Assembly: GCA_964507825.1 (NCBI GenBank)
Contig: CAZDQM010000067.1
Coordinates: 1-6,617 of the forward strand
Direction of reading: 5' to 3'
DNA from: JAWVZS01 sp964507825
GTDB taxonomy: Archaea; Thermoproteota; Nitrososphaeria; Nitrososphaerales; Nitrosopumilaceae
DNA: 6,617 nt
Positions 1 to 5,121 of this stretch are shown piece after piece. The translations under genes and the position numbers were made by a program. Under the pieces are notes generated by a model. That model searched no databases and had not been told where the DNA came from. It worked only from the letters and a program-made list of their open reading frames with translations. The stretch's first letter is position 1, and each line of letters starts with the position of its first letter.

Positions 1-884
1 GAGAACGCCATCAGGGGCGTCTGGCGGTTACGAATGTCAAGGGAGAAGTACAACCTTCTCTCGTTATAGTATTTGACGTACGCAGACAGGCTCTCGTAGT
101 GGAATATCTCATCTTCGATGCTCTTGTGAAATCGTTCCAGATTATCGTTGGTCTGCGGGTGGTACGGCCTAGAGTTTATCAGCTCAATTCCCATGTCCAG
201 AAGCTCTACCTCAAAGGCAGTGGGCCGCCAGGATTTTATGGGCGTCCTGCGGCCCCTTCTGCCTACAAAGCACGAGCCATTGTCAGACAGTATGGTTGCA
301 GGCGTGCCGAATCGCTTTACTGCCTCCCCAAGTACTGTCACGGCGTTCTCAGAGGTGGCCTCGGTGAAGACTCGCGCTGCTACCACGCATCGGGAGGCGT
401 CATCAAGGTACGTAACTAGTTCAAGGCCCCGAAACCTCGAATCCTTCATTTCATGCCAGTCGACGTGCCACATGGCGTTTGAGTATTTGCGTTCGAACCT
501 CACCTACTTCTGGCGCCTTGACTTGGCCTCCGAGTGGATGACTAGATCATTTTCCTTCATGATGCGGTATACGCGTCTATATCTTATATTGTGGTTTTCC
601 TGCAGGTGTGCGGTCAGTCGTACTACTCCGACTGGTTCTTTTGCACGATCATCTAGCACAGCCTGTGTCTCCTCTAGTGTGGGCAGGACCTGCCTACGAC
701 TAGGGTCACGTTGTGCATGATATGTGCCGGTACACCGAAACTCTGCCCATAGCTGCTAGATGCGCCTCCTAGTCACACCGAGCTCCGATGCAATCTCTGC
801 CGTGGATCTTGCCTTATGGCACTGGGATACTACGCACCTGATCTGCTTTTCGGCAAGCCTGACTTGTCTTTTTTGCTGATCGGT
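1..884 (-). pseudogene. IS481-like DDE transposase, degenerate, 3' end outside window
   Basis: One minus-strand frame reads through the whole stretch as a DDE integrase-fold transposase. It starts around TDQQKRQVRLAEKQIR, has a helix-turn-helix segment (AEIASELGVTRRRI) and a linker, then the rve catalytic core. The core shows WHVDWHEM (first Asp codon at 459-461), TILSDNGSCF (second Asp at 282-284) and PYHPQTNDNLERFHKS (Glu at 135-137), so all three DDE residues survive. It is broken by an in-frame TAG at 756-758 (after TRRRI, where Tyr is expected) and another at 504-506 (after SRRQK, where Trp is expected). No ATG, GTG or TTG lies at the expected start near 884, and TAG TAA sit a few codons upstream. 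The usual NGK before LERF reads NDN here. The frame is otherwise continuous, so decay is recent or slow. The C-terminus and left end of the element are beyond position 1. Assignment to IS481 rather than a related rve family rests on motif style. Confidence 0.85.
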
Positions 885-930
885 ACAGCCTAAAGTAATC
901 CTTTACTATCTTCCTAAAGATGCGGCGAAA

Positions 931-950
931 TGATTTCAGTACAACAGACA
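931..950 (-). repeat. Candidate outer end of the IS481-like element
   Basis: Read on the minus strand, this site is TGTCTGTTGTACTGAAATCA, about 50 bp upstream of the transposase N-terminus. IS481-type elements commonly end in TGT...ACA, and position and sequence fit an outer inverted repeat. The partner end lies outside the window, so the match cannot be tested here. Confidence 0.3.
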
Positions 951-996
951 ATCCTAAGACAAACGCCAAAGGTATTTATCACATGATGGCATATAC

Positions 997-1025
997 TAGC
1001 TGATGCGAAGCGAGTCGCATCGCTA
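997..1025. repeat. Strong hairpin between the transposase and DUF3800 remnants
   Basis: TAGC, a bulged T (1001), then GATGCGA pairs with TCGCATC followed by GCTA, across a six-base loop AGCGAG. That gives eleven base pairs with one bulge. It lies in the non-coding gap downstream of the minus-strand DUF3800 remnant and outside the candidate IS481 end. No T-run follows on either strand, so an ordinary intrinsic terminator is not well supported. Confidence 0.5.
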
Positions 1026-1063
1026 AGGGCGCAATGGTGGCGGGTATGCGATCTTGCATCCAT

Positions 1064-1797
1064 TTACAATTTGGGAAGTACTGTCATCCCATATCCTGTA
1101 ATTACTCCATCGTGACGTTTTTGTGCCTTCTGAAGGATGATATCGTAATAGTTCTCAAAACTAGGGGTTTTGTTCATGTACCTTGTCGTGCCATAGGCTA
1201 TTGCGTCTGCAATCTGCAAACCGTTACTTTCAGTTGACGACAAAAAGAGTGGTGGTTCCACCAGATTCCGGATGAAAGTCCAATAACTCCCGACTTTTCT
1301 AAGATTGTTTATGATAGTTAGAATCCTATCATCTTTGGCATTCAGGGCGTTTGGTTTGTTTGAGGTTTTGTCAATCCTGATCAGCCCCCTACTATTGTTT
1401 TTCTGTAGGTACTTGTCAAACCGCTCAATCAAGAAAGTGTAGGCGCTTTGCTGCACATCATATCTGCGATAATTGGAATCGAACCATCGCCCCTTGTCAA
1501 TAACAATGACGATCACGCTGAAATTCATATCAAGAAACGATTCATATAGGCCGCTCAGTGTTTTTTGAACTTCGCTGGGCGTGATCCCCATAAATGCCCG
1601 CTTTCCTTTGTATATGTCATGAACATGAATTTCTTGTCCTTGGAACCTTTTTGGTAGCATCAAGCGGGCTTGGTCCATGCTGATCTCCACAGCACCCAAT
1701 GATGCTCATGTACAACTACTCCCGAAACGACAAAATACCGACTCTTCTCCGCTCGTTGTTCGGTTCACGATTCGTCTACATACATGAAATACATCAT
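1064..1797 (-). pseudogene. DUF3800 domain protein, broken by a stop and a frameshift
   Basis: The gene starts at ATG 1795-1797 (or the next ATG, 1792-1794) and reads MYFMYVDES, then TGA at 1765-1767, then continues in the same frame through YFVVSGVVVHEHHW. The frame then runs out, and the family sequence resumes one base off, after TGG at 1696-1698, as GAVEISMDQARL, staying open to TAA at 1064-1066. Restoring one G to the GGG run there fuses the halves into about 244 residues, a normal DUF3800 size. DUF3800 landmarks are the N-terminal DESG motif (its Gly codon is now TGA, GGA in the likely ancestor), VIDKGRWFD, LIRIDKTS, and the C-terminal LQIADAIAYGTTRYM. DUF3800 proteins are of unproven function and are often found near mobile elements. 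The downstream part is a 211-codon ORF from TTG 1697-1699, but without DESG it is unlikely to be functional. Confidence 0.8.
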
Positions 1798-1813
1798 TAG
1801 AAGTTTGGGTGAG

Positions 1814-1821
1814 AAATATTT
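1814..1821 (-). promoter_or_regulatory. Candidate TATA box for the DUF3800 gene
   Basis: AAATATTT (minus strand context CTAAATATTTC) is centred about 20 bp upstream of the first ATG of the DUF3800 remnant. This is a little close for a leaderless archaeal promoter with the TATA box near -26, and better for the second or third Met. The call rests on position and composition only. Confidence 0.3.
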
Positions 1822-1834
1822 AGCCTTGTATATG

Positions 1835-1957
1835 GCAACACTCATAAATTTATGTACGATTTATTTCTGTACACGCCGCTAAACTTGTCATCAATCCTAT
1901 AAATTTCATCATGAATAGCACAAGTTGTACATAACATCTAATTTTTGCAACACTCAT
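1835..1957. repeat. 11-bp direct repeat GCAACACTCAT, two copies 112 bp apart
   Basis: Exact copies lie at 1835-1845 and 1947-1957, each followed by AAATT or CAATT. On the minus strand each copy reads ATGAGTGTTGC, an ATG followed by Ser-Val-Ala. The copy at 1845 is in frame with the DUF3800 N-terminus, giving a possible longer start. The copy at 1957 opens only a 34-codon frame. Confidence 0.4.
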
Positions 1958-1962
1958 CAATT

Positions 1963-2004
1963 AAAACATGCGGCACAATATCGCGGCATGTTTTGTATGC
2001 CGCG
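1963..2004. repeat. Overlapping, mutually exclusive hairpins
   Basis: Arm AAAACATGC (1963-1971) is complementary to GCATGTTTT (1986-1994). Arm CGCGGCAT (1982-1989) is complementary to ATGCCGCG (1997-2004) with the seven-base loop GTTTTGT. The second stem is GC-rich and perfect over 8 bp. Because 1986-1989 belongs to both stems, only one can form at a time. No T-run follows, and no adjacent gene is convincing. Confidence 0.5.
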
Positions 2005-2249
2005 CCAATAAAAGTGTCAAAAGTTTATTCATTGTTATACATGTCATGCAAAGTGTCGATCTTTTGAAACAGCCTGAAAAGTCAGGTGTAGTTGCACGCA
2101 GACTTGGCATGCTGATATCATTCATAAATGAGGGAATATGCATAACCGCACAAATATTTGTGATATCGTTATATTATGGCATTACATAATGGCAGGTCAC
2201 GTAAACATAGATGATTATCGTATCATGCCAGACAGAAAACGATTGATCG

Positions 2250-2275
2250 TGAAGTGGACCCCACAAAATGTTACT
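2250..2275 (+). repeat. IS3 left terminal inverted repeat
   Basis: It begins TGAAGTGGACCCCACAAAAT and aligns to the right end with about 19 of 26 identities. It lies 34 bp beyond the reconstructed orfB stop (2310-2312), the expected position for the orfB-side end. Confidence 0.65.
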
Positions 2276-2309
2276 ATTTTCGGCATGATTTTACATGCGG
2301 TTTAGTGGG

Positions 2310-3118
2310 TCATTCATTTGTAATATGCCCTAGTTCGGCAAATTCTGCCGGAGTTATATAATGGGGTGTATTCTCCTAGTGTTGTAATCTGCAAAGGCCT
2401 CGACAATTATTTTGTCTGCCTCTTGATAGTTGACAAACTCATGTGGCCAGATGTACTCCTTTTTGAGGGTCTTGTGGAACGACTCGACGTGCCCGTTTTA
2501 CTCTTCTAGATGAACTCATGCTTGCTTATGCCCAAGGCTTGGACTGCGCGCCTAAAGTCGTGACTGGTGTACTGGTTGCCATTGTCAATGCGTAGCCGTA
2601 GTTTGGAACAGTCCGGTTTTTCCGTGGCTACTGCGTTTGTGATCGAGTCGATTGCCACGCCCCTCGTGGCATGAACGTCAAACGCGTACGCTATTCATTT
2701 GCGCGTAAAGCAGTCTATCACGTTGAAGCATTTGTCGATGCCGCACCAGATGTACGTGATGTCAGTCTCCCACAGCCGGTTAGGGGCCTCGAGCTTGAAG
2801 AGCCTATGTCCTGTTCGTATGATGTCATTTTTCCTCTTTTGTGGCTGAATGTAGCCTAATTTGCGGTATATTCATTGCACCTGCTTGCGGTTTGTTGGAG
2901 TCCCAGTCTCCCGCGCTATCTGGGCGGCTATGCGTCGTGTGCCGTACGTGGGGCGCTTGGCCGCAATGCACCTGACAGTTCGGATGGCGCCTGCATCTAT
3001 TGGGAATGTTCCTTGGATGCGCGGTGTAATACCATGTCTGTTTGGATATGCCGCAGTATTCAAGCGCCCGATTAAGGCTCATGTATTTTGTTACCTTGAT
3101 GATCGCTTCCCTCCTCAT
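2310..3118 (-). pseudogene. IS3-family orfB (DDE transposase subunit), heavily decayed
   Basis: The start at 3116-3118 is in an ATGA overlap with the orfA stop and has a GGAGG seven bases upstream. The first frame reads MRREAIIKVTKYMSLNRALE through HPRNIP. A one-base insertion in CCC (3002-3004) shifts the frame, which resumes as IDAGAIRTV and RPTYGTRRIAAQI (HTH_21-like), then the rve core. Stops follow at TGA 2872-2874 (QVQ*IYRK), TGA 2695-2697 (TRK*IAYA), TAG 2506-2508 (HEFI*K) and TAA 2498-2500 (before NGHVESFHKTL). About ten bases are missing near 2500 and about seven near 2358-2365, after which ITPAEFAELGHITNE ends at TGA 2310-2312. The DDE residues are still readable: LWETDITYIW (Asp 2761-2763), RIDNGNQYTS (Asp 2584-2586), HVESFH (Glu 2483-2485). 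The missing lengths are judged against remembered homologues. Confidence 0.85.
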
Positions 3119-3396
3119 CTTTTTGCCTCCTGCAAAGTTTTTTTTAAAACGTCGTTGGCTATGATAATTTCTGCGATTATGCGCTTGAGGTGTTCAATCT
3201 CCCGGCCGTGACTCTTGTCAACGTCTCCGTGGATGGCAAGGGCCTGCTTGCCGCCCTGCAGAAACCTATCCTTCCAGTCCTGAAAGGTCGCAGGAGAGAT
3301 ATTATACTTACGGCACAACTCGGCGGCAGATATGCGAGTGGTAAAAAACTCCACCACCATGTCAGCCTTGTCTTGTGAACTATATCTCTTACTCAT
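3115..3396 (-). CDS. IS3-family orfA, helix-turn-helix transposase subunit
   Basis: This 93-residue protein begins MSKRYSSQDKADMVVEFF. It binds the ends of the element and partners OrfB in transposition. It has the HTH_Tnp_1 layout: a helix-turn-helix around ISAAELCRKYNISPATFQDWKDRF (residues about 20-45), then a Leu/Ile-rich helix (EIEHLKRIIAEIIIANDVLKKTL) resembling the leucine zipper that mediates OrfA multimerisation. I chose ATG 3394-3396 because family members start at MSKRY. An in-frame ATG at 3427-3429 would add eleven residues (MLKGAGGDIRG) and cannot be excluded. The stop TGA 3115-3117 overlaps the orfB ATG. A lone OrfA from an IS3 element may act as a repressor, but here it is probably residual. 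Confidence 0.85.
   Translation of the reverse strand: MSKRYSSQDKADMVVEFFTTRISAAELCRKYNISPATFQDWKDRFLQGGKQALAIHGDVDKSHGREIEHLKRIIAEIIIANDVLKKTLQEAKR
3116..3145 (-). promoter_or_regulatory. orfA/orfB coupling site: A8 slippery run, GGAGG, ATGA overlap
   Basis: On the minus strand a run of eight A (3138-3145) is read by orfA as TTA AAA AAA ACT. Slipping back one base there enters the orfB frame with no stop before the orfB ATG, giving a potential OrfAB fusion. A GGAGG (3126-3130) then precedes the orfB ATG by seven bases, and the ATG overlaps the orfA TGA. IS3 elements typically make OrfAB by -1 frameshifting on A-rich heptamers. Both routes are visible here, and which is used is unknown. Confidence 0.5.
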
Positions 3397-3442
3397 GCCC
3401 CTAATATCGCCTCCTGCGCCCTTAAGCATTCGGTTTTGATCG

Positions 3443-3468
3443 GTCTCATTCTAGCGGGGTCCCCATCA
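3443..3468 (-). repeat. IS3 right terminal inverted repeat
   Basis: Read inward on the minus strand it begins TGATGGGGACCCCGCTAGAA and pairs with the left end. It sits about 47 bp upstream of the orfA start. The GGGGTCCCC inside it (3456-3464) is locally palindromic. Confidence 0.65.
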
Positions 3469-3472
3469 GTAC

Positions 3473-3488
3473 GACCTGACCTTGTACT
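3473..3488. repeat. 16-bp direct repeat GACCTGACCTTGTACT, copy 1
   Basis: This is an exact match to 6511-6526 in the same orientation. Both copies are preceded by AGTA (AGTAC here, AGTA at the other copy), so similarity covers about 20 bp with one indel. Here AGTAC and GTACT form five-base inverted arms around an 11-base centre. It begins four bases outside the right IS3 terminus. Confidence 0.6.
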
Positions 3489-3671
3489 AAGAAACGCCGC
3501 AAACGTAAAAATACAATAGATGCTATCAGTCATGTTGCCGTAATGAGTCATTTTGATTCTAGTGGTACTATTCTCATATCTTCATGGTAAACTGATAAAA
3601 TTCTCACGAGTCTGCTCTATAACGAATTTTGTGATGCGCATAAATTTACGAGCGTTGCTATACAGCGCACC
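3489..3671. other. Intergenic spacer before the SIMPL gene
   Basis: I see nothing gene-like between the 16-bp repeat and the SIMPL promoter, only open frames of about 15 codons. The stretch is moderately AT-rich. It marks the transition from decayed mobile DNA to intact chromosomal genes. Confidence 0.5.
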
Positions 3672-3677
3672 TTATAA
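3672..3677 (+). promoter_or_regulatory. TATA box of the SIMPL gene
   Basis: TTATAA (context CTTATAAG) is centred about 26 bp before the ATG. Archaeal TATA boxes lie near -26, so transcription would start at or next to the start codon and give a leaderless mRNA. No Shine-Dalgarno sequence precedes this ATG, which agrees. Confidence 0.55.
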
Positions 3678-3700
3678 GACTCTGAATTGAAAAAATCACC

Positions 3701-4471
3701 ATGGATAGGATAATCCTTGTTGCAGGACTAGTGGGCATACTAGTCGTATCCTTTGCCGTGGGAATCGCCCTTGTTGAGAACCAGGCATCTGCACAGACGA
3801 CAAACCTGTTTTCTCGAGAAAAGGTGATATCGGTCACCGGCGTTGCAACTACATCTGTCGAGCCGGATCTCTTGATTGCCACGTTTGGTGTTCAGACGCA
3901 GGAAAAGACCGCAAAAGATGCACTAGCTGCAAACTCTGAATCGATGAATGCCGTGGTGAATGCGATAACATCTCTGGGTATATCAGAGGACAATCTTAGC
4001 ACGGCGCAGTTTGACATCTATCCTGTTTATGATTCGGCAAATTATGATGGGGTATATAGGCAAGAGTTGACGGGTTACCGGGTGGTCAATACGCTTACTG
4101 TGGAGATCGATCGACTTGACCTTGCCGCTGACATTATTGATGCCGCAGTGGATGCGGGGGCAAATCGTGTCGATGATGTCCGCTTTACTCTGGATCCTCA
4201 AACCTACCTTGAAATCAAAAATGATCTTGTTGAACTAGCAGTAATGGATGCAAGGGCAAGGGCCCAAGTCGCACTAGAGCCGCTTGATCATGAGATTACT
4301 GGTGTCAAGGCAGTATCACTATCTGAATCCGGCTATTCTCCTGACGTGCATGCATACATGTTCGAAGAGGCCTCCATGGGGTTTGCTCGCTCCGCGTCCG
4401 CCCCGATATTCTCATCGGATCATGACGTCCAAACCGTCGTAAACGTCGTATTCCTGATCGGACGCAGCTAG
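3701..4471 (+). CDS. SIMPL domain (DUF541) exported protein
   Basis: This is a 256-residue protein. Residues 4-25 are a single hydrophobic segment (IILVAGLVGILVVSFAVGIA) followed by ENQASA-QT, so it is either cleaved after ASA (29-31) or anchored in the membrane with the rest outside. From about residue 42 it matches the SIMPL/DUF541 layout: ISVTGVATTSVEPDL, then a long helix region (AKDALAANSESMNAVVNAITSLGI), LSTAQFDIYPVYD, GYRVVNTLTVEI, ADIIDAAVDAGANRVDDVRF, and a C-terminal strand VQTVVNVVFLIG. The molecular role of the family is unclear. Bacterial members have been linked to cell-surface and oxidative-stress phenotypes and a mammalian one to IRAK1 signalling, and none of that can be transferred with confidence. 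The ATG is supported by the signal segment and the TATA box. It stands alone, 83 bp before the DUF309 gene, which has its own promoter-like box. Confidence 0.85.
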   Translation: MDRIILVAGLVGILVVSFAVGIALVENQASAQTTNLFSREKVISVTGVATTSVEPDLLIATFGVQTQEKTAKDALAANSESMNAVVNAITSLGISEDNLSTAQFDIYPVYDSANYDGVYRQELTGYRVVNTLTVEIDRLDLAADIIDAAVDAGANRVDDVRFTLDPQTYLEIKNDLVELAVMDARARAQVALEPLDHEITGVKAVSLSESGYSPDVHAYMFEEASMGFARSASAPIFSSDHDVQTVVNVVFLIGRS

Positions 4472-4525
4472 CAGTTGTTGCATATCCTGCCCGTATATGG
4501 TAAAAATAAACGTGACAGAACAAGA

Positions 4526-4533
4526 AATTTAAG
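4526..4533 (+). promoter_or_regulatory. Candidate TATA box of the DUF309 gene
   Basis: The AATTTAAG stretch within GAAATTTAAGAAA is centred about 26 bp before the ATG at 4555. The spacing equals that of the SIMPL gene and predicts a leaderless transcript. No Shine-Dalgarno sequence is near the start codon. Confidence 0.45.
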
Positions 4534-4554
4534 AAATCAGAATCATGATTCCTT

Positions 4555-5115
4555 ATGGAACGGTACATGCTTCATCTTGAAAACCAGCAGTATATTCCAC
4601 GCAACTCTAGGGCCCTAGTTCACAGGGCGCGAAGCCTGTGTGATGGAATTGCCGCGTCAATCCGGGTGTGCAGGGTGGCCAGCAAGTTCGTAGAGCTAGA
4701 CGTCTCGGTAGGGCAGGAGGATTTTGACGCCGTTGTAAACCGGCTAGAGCCGATTGGTAAACTAGATAACGTCCGGCACGTGGTAGAAGAGCATGTCGCT
4801 AAGGATGATGGCATCAGGGACGGAATATACTATTACAATAACGAGCGATTTTGGGAGGCGCACGAGGCATGGGAAGGGGTGTGGAAGCAGTGCAAGGGTT
4901 CCGAAAAGTTTCTGATGCAGGGCCTGATCCTGCTTGCAGTCGCGTTTGCCCACTGCCAGAAAGATGACGATCTGATAGGGCTGAACATGCTTTCACGCGC
5001 GGAGGAGAAGATCGGGGATTATTCTGGCGCTTATCACGGAATAGACATTGATCGAATCAAGGACAAGATTACAACGATGAAAAAGAACCGCCAGCTGATC
5101 AGGTTTGAGGTCTGA
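4555..5115 (+). CDS. DUF309 domain protein with N-terminal extension
   Basis: This 186-residue protein appears soluble, with no signal or membrane segment. Residues about 92-155 are the DUF309 domain: YYYNNERFWEAHEAWEGVWK with the hallmark HExWE (His103, Glu104, Trp106, Glu107), then FLMQGLILLAVAFAHCQK (Gln122-Gly123, His133). This is a small helical fold whose conserved His/Glu residues suggest a ligand or metal site; the function is unproven. Residues 1-85 (MERYMLHLEN..., RVCRVASKFVELDVSV, DFDAVVNRLEPIGKLDNVRH) form an additional alpha/beta segment that resembles the arrangement I recall from thaumarchaeal DUF309 proteins; bacterial members are usually just the DUF309 part. The ATG is supported by the TATA-like box 26 bp upstream. 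Its 3' end overlaps the convergent apgM by 17 bp. Confidence in the family is high, in the role low. Confidence 0.85.
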   Translation: MERYMLHLENQQYIPRNSRALVHRARSLCDGIAASIRVCRVASKFVELDVSVGQEDFDAVVNRLEPIGKLDNVRHVVEEHVAKDDGIRDGIYYYNNERFWEAHEAWEGVWKQCKGSEKFLMQGLILLAVAFAHCQKDDDLIGLNMLSRAEEKIGDYSGAYHGIDIDRIKDKITTMKKNRQLIRFEV

Positions 5116-5121
5116 TCAGAC
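5095..5121. repeat. Paired CTGATCAG palindromes at the convergent stop codons
   Basis: CTGATCAG occurs at 5095-5102 and 5112-5119, and the second extends to a perfect 12-bp palindrome GTCTGATCAGAC (5110-5121). The apgM stop (TGA on the minus strand, 5099-5101) lies in the first copy, and the DUF309 stop (TGA, 5113-5115) lies in the second. Confidence 0.5.

Larger units (their letters stand above)
1798..2249. other. Gene-poor AT-rich spacer with several inverted repeats
   Basis: I see no credible gene in these roughly 450 bp. Both strands carry only short open frames of 60-73 codons, lacking recognisable domains. The stretch is visibly more AT-rich than the flanking insertion sequences. It contains the GCAACACTCAT direct repeat, a pair of competing hairpins (1963-2004), a 14-bp perfect palindrome CACAAATATTTGTG at 2149-2162, and a GTCAGGTGT nonamer (2081-2089) that recurs upstream of apgM. 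It may be a remnant of an older element or an ordinary spacer. Confidence 0.55.
2250..3468 (-). mobile_element. IS3-family insertion sequence, complete in length but defective
   Basis: The element is 1219 bp, normal for IS3, with orfA and orfB in the classic overlapping order on the minus strand. Imperfect terminal inverted repeats close it: TGAAGTGGACCCC on the left (2250 onward, + strand) and TGATGGGGACCCC on the right (3468 downward, minus strand). They match at about 19 of 26 positions, including a shared GGACCCC core and AATG further in. Flanking trinucleotides (TCG on the left, GTA on the right) do not match, so any target duplication has decayed or the true end is a few bases off. orfA is intact and orfB is a pseudogene, so the copy cannot supply its own full transposase. 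Confidence 0.8.

Noticed and set aside
99..720. Plus-strand open frames of 106 and 190 codons
   Set aside because: They are shadows of the minus-strand transposase, whose motifs read clearly; the plus-strand translations have no recognisable domain.
1765..1767. TGA as a recoded codon in DUF3800
   Set aside because: A separate frameshift 70 bases later and the normal Gly identity at this site point to decay; nothing suggests selenocysteine insertion.
2149..2162. Perfect 14-bp palindrome CACAAATATTTGTG
   Set aside because: A perfect palindrome of this length is not far from chance in a window this size (expected count below one but not rare), and no neighbouring gene gives it a role.
1961..2189. 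Overlapping 60- and 73-codon frames on opposite strands
   Set aside because: No domain or promoter fits; the plus-strand frame begins inside the hairpin region. I could not support either as a gene.
2671..3378. Several plus-strand frames across the IS3 element
   Set aside because: They are antisense to orfA/orfB, which account for the sequence with full motif order.
2245..3472. Target-site duplication around the IS3 element
   Set aside because: The bases outside the two termini (TCG and GTA) do not match for three or four positions, so none is claimed.
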